A stretch of 8,574 nt of DNA from CAKSKB01 sp034186235 (lineage in GTDB: Bacteria; Bacillota; Clostridia; HGM11514), in NCBI GenBank assembly GCA_034186235.1, contig JAXGBA010000099.1:1-8574 (forward strand). The letters are read 5' to 3'. Shown in pieces: positions 6,846-8,574 of the stretch; within the stretch, counting starts at the first letter, position 1, and every line of letters starts with the position of its first letter. A program made the position numbers and the translations under genes. Under the pieces are notes generated by a model. It was not told the origin of the DNA. It saw only the letters and a program-made list of their open reading frames with translations, and did no database searches.

Positions 6846-8360
6846 ATGAAAAAACCGTATAGCTTAATTATACTTGACGGCTTCGGTATAAACGAAAAAA
6901 CCGAAGGTAACGCTATAAAAGCCGCAAAAACACCAAACATCGATAAGCTTATGGCGGAAAATCCCACAACAAAAATCAGCGCGAGCGGTCTTGATGTAGG
7001 TCTTCCGGACGGACAGATGGGCAACTCCGAGGTCGGGCATACAAACATCGGCGCAGGCAGAATTGTTTATCAGGAGCTTACAAGAATCACGAAGTCTATT
7101 TCGGACGGCGATTTCTTTGAAAATCCGGCATTCCTCGAAGCTGTTGAAAACTGCAAAAAGAACAACTCGGCGCTTCATCTTATGGGTCTTCTTTCTTCGG
7201 GCGGTGTTCACAGCCATAACACCCACCTTTATGCCCTCGTTGAACTTGCCAAGCGTATGGGGCTTGAAAAGGTATATGTTCACTGCTTTATGGACGGTCG
7301 TGACGTACCTCCGGAAAGTGGAATTGACTTTATAAAAGAGCTTTCCGATAAGCTTTCCGAAATCGGAACAGGCAAAATCGCCACGATTGAGGGTAGATAT
7401 TACGCAATGGACAGGGACAACCGCTGGGAAAGAGTGGTTAAGGCTTATAATGCAATCGTTAAAGCTGAGGGCGAAAAGTTCAGTTGCCCTGTCTGCGCAG
7501 TGGAGGATTCATACAAGGCGGAGGTTACGGACGAGTTTATCGTACCGGCCGTTTCAGATACTTATGAGGGAATGAAGGAAAACGATTCCGTTATTTTCTT
7601 CAATTTCCGTCCCGACCGTGCAAGGGAAATTACAAGAACTCTTGTTGACCCCGATTTTTCGGGCTTTGAAAGAAAGTATTTCCCGGTTACATTCGTTTGC
7701 ATGACGCAGTATGACGCAACAATCCCGAATGTTTCGGTTGCATTTAAACCCGAAAGCCTTGACGACACATTCGGCGAGTATATCAGCAAAAAAGGATACA
7801 CACAGCTCAGAATTGCCGAAACGGAAAAGTATGCTCATGTTACATTCTTCTTTAACGGTGGCGTTGAAAAGGAATACGAAGGCGAGGACAGATGCCTCAT
7901 TCCTTCCCCCAAGGTTGCAACATATGATTTGCAGCCCGAAATGAGCGCTTACAAGGTGACCGATGAGGTTGTTGCAAGGATAAAATCCGGAAAGTATGAT
8001 GTTATCGTGCTCAACTTTGCAAACTGCGACATGGTTGGCCATACGGGTGTGTTCGAAGCTGCGGTAAAGGCCGTTGAAGCAGTTGACGAATGCCTCGGCA
8101 GGGTGATTGACGCTATTTCATCAATGGGCGGAATTGCTCTTGTTACGGCAGACCACGGCAACGCAGACCAGATGATTGACTACGAAACCGCCGGAGCTTT
8201 CACTGCGCATACCACAAATAAGGTTCCGCTTATTCTGGTGGGTGCCGGAGATAAAAAACTCAGAGAAGGCAGACTTGCCGACCTTGCGCCCACGCTTCTT
8301 GACCTTATGGGCGAAGAAAAACCGGCAGCGATGACCGGAGAAAGCCTTATTGTTAAATAA
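6846..8360 (+). CDS. gpmI: 2,3-bisphosphoglycerate-independent phosphoglycerate mutase
   Basis: This Mn-dependent enzyme of the alkaline phosphatase superfamily converts 3-phosphoglycerate to 2-phosphoglycerate through a phosphoserine intermediate. The 504-residue length fits the family (about 505-515). Metal and catalytic residues are in place: D11 in IILDGFG, nucleophile S62 in MGNSEVGH, H123 in GGVHSH, D154 in MDGRDVPP, R256/R259 in NFRPDRARE, D395 and H399 in NCDMVGHTG, D436/H437 in TADHGNADQM, and H455 in TAHTTN. The start is the ATG at 6846 with AGGA (6831-6834) 11 nt upstream, a weaker site than those of its neighbours. The frame is open further upstream to 6798, but that stretch lies within the hairpin. 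It is the last gene of the operon; eno does not follow within the window. Confidence 0.98.
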   Translation: MKKPYSLIILDGFGINEKTEGNAIKAAKTPNIDKLMAENPTTKISASGLDVGLPDGQMGNSEVGHTNIGAGRIVYQELTRITKSISDGDFFENPAFLEAVENCKKNNSALHLMGLLSSGGVHSHNTHLYALVELAKRMGLEKVYVHCFMDGRDVPPESGIDFIKELSDKLSEIGTGKIATIEGRYYAMDRDNRWERVVKAYNAIVKAEGEKFSCPVCAVEDSYKAEVTDEFIVPAVSDTYEGMKENDSVIFFNFRPDRAREITRTLVDPDFSGFERKYFPVTFVCMTQYDATIPNVSVAFKPESLDDTFGEYISKKGYTQLRIAETEKYAHVTFFFNGGVEKEYEGEDRCLIPSPKVATYDLQPEMSAYKVTDEVVARIKSGKYDVIVLNFANCDMVGHTGVFEAAVKAVEAVDECLGRVIDAISSMGGIALVTADHGNADQMIDYETAGAFTAHTTNKVPLILVGAGDKKLREGRLADLAPTLLDLMGEEKPAAMTGESLIVK

Positions 8361-8384
8361 AGAGATAACAAATAATAGTAATGG

Positions 8385-8410
8385 AAGGTTTTCGTTTCAA
8401 CGAAAACCTT
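8385..8410. repeat. Perfect 12-bp inverted repeat after gpmI
   Basis: AAGGTTTTCGTT (8385-8396) is the exact reverse complement of AACGAAAACCTT (8399-8410), with only TC between; as RNA the innermost pairs would open to form a loop. It begins 24 nt after the gpmI stop. No T-run follows on either side, so it is not a standard intrinsic terminator. A second, imperfect repeat follows at once (GACT 8412-8415 with AGTC 8424-8427). It could be a 3' stem protecting the operon mRNA, a protein-binding palindrome, or the tip of an intergenic repeat element. Confidence 0.7.
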
Positions 8411-8528
8411 AGACTGTCGAAAAAGTCGGTCAACCGCAAGCAAAAAATCATTCATTTATTGTTAATGGGAAAATTAAAGTGTATTTTTTGTTTTGCAGTT
8501 CTTGTTGAAAACAATGAATTTGCATTAG
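8411..8528. other. AT-rich intergenic stretch, no gene seen
   Basis: I see no supported gene here. A 52-codon plus-strand frame (8381-8539) crosses it but has no Shine-Dalgarno sequence and runs through both flanking inverted repeats. A weak TTGTTTT/AAAACAA pair (8488-8494, 8508-8514) with a 13-nt loop is probably chance. Confidence 0.5.
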
Positions 8529-8564
8529 AAAAGCCTTGAAATCATCGAGATTTCAAGGCTTTTT
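8529..8564. terminator. Strong intrinsic terminator, probably bidirectional
   Basis: A 14-bp perfect stem (8529-8542 with 8550-8563), with core AAGCCTTGAAAT, closes a 7-nt loop. The plus strand ends in CTTTTT (8559-8564) and a further T-rich tail. The 5' arm begins with AAAA, so the minus strand also gives a T-run (TTTTC). It can end the pgk operon transcript about 170 nt after gpmI, and could also serve a convergent gene beyond the window. Confidence 0.85.
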
Positions 8565-8574
8565 GCTTGCTTTC

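Noticed and set aside
8488..8514. TTGTTTT/AAAACAA inverted repeat
   Set aside because: Seven A/T-rich pairs with a 13-nt loop are expected by chance in such DNA.
8381..8539. Plus-strand 52-codon ORF after gpmI
   Set aside because: It has no Shine-Dalgarno sequence, spans two inverted repeats and ends inside the terminator stem, so it is unlikely to be translated.

Overview
The window looks like chromosomal DNA from a spore-forming, low-to-moderate GC Gram-positive bacterium of the class Clostridia. This is inferred from four things: a SipL-like SPOCS/LysM spore-envelope protein, strong GGAGG-type ribosome binding sites, TTGACA/TATAAT-like promoters, and a pgk-tpiA-gpmI glycolytic cluster that uses the cofactor-independent mutase. 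A gut-type Oscillospiraceae/Ruminococcaceae-like host would fit, but nothing in the sequence fixes the genus.

Layout. (1) Positions 1-370 hold no intact normal-sized gene. On the minus strand there are two very short reading frames with good Shine-Dalgarno sequences. One is cut by an in-frame TAA (203-361) and the other (90-176) looks frameshifted towards the window edge; I read these as a decayed small-gene cassette. (2) A 500-residue minus-strand gene (425-1927) encodes the SPOCS/LysM protein and ends in a clear intrinsic terminator (375-407). (3) Divergently, from a strong extended -10 promoter (1967-1995), comes lepA (elongation factor 4, 2026-3828), followed 16 nt later by a degV-family fatty-acid-binding protein gene (3845-4729). 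(4) A second promoter (4731-4762) precedes pgk (4812-6008), tpiA (6033-6785) and gpmI (6846-8360), a tight co-directional run. A GC-rich hairpin lies between tpiA and gpmI. (5) The last 214 nt have no convincing gene. They hold a perfect 12-bp inverted repeat just after gpmI and a strong, probably bidirectional, intrinsic terminator at 8529-8564.

How the genes work together. Pgk, TpiA and GpmI catalyse steps of lower glycolysis (1,3-bisphosphoglycerate to 3-phosphoglycerate, triose isomerisation, 3-phosphoglycerate to 2-phosphoglycerate) and are almost certainly co-transcribed. The gap gene and its regulator, common upstream of pgk in Firmicutes, and eno, common downstream, are not in the window. 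LepA is a ribosome-associated GTPase. DegV delivers fatty acids to the FakA kinase. The SPOCS/LysM gene is transcribed separately in the opposite direction and is probably sporulation-specific.

Most of the window is ordinary, well-conserved housekeeping DNA. I found no mobile element, CRISPR array, defence system or clearly new system. The part most worth a second look is the 5' edge (1-370).
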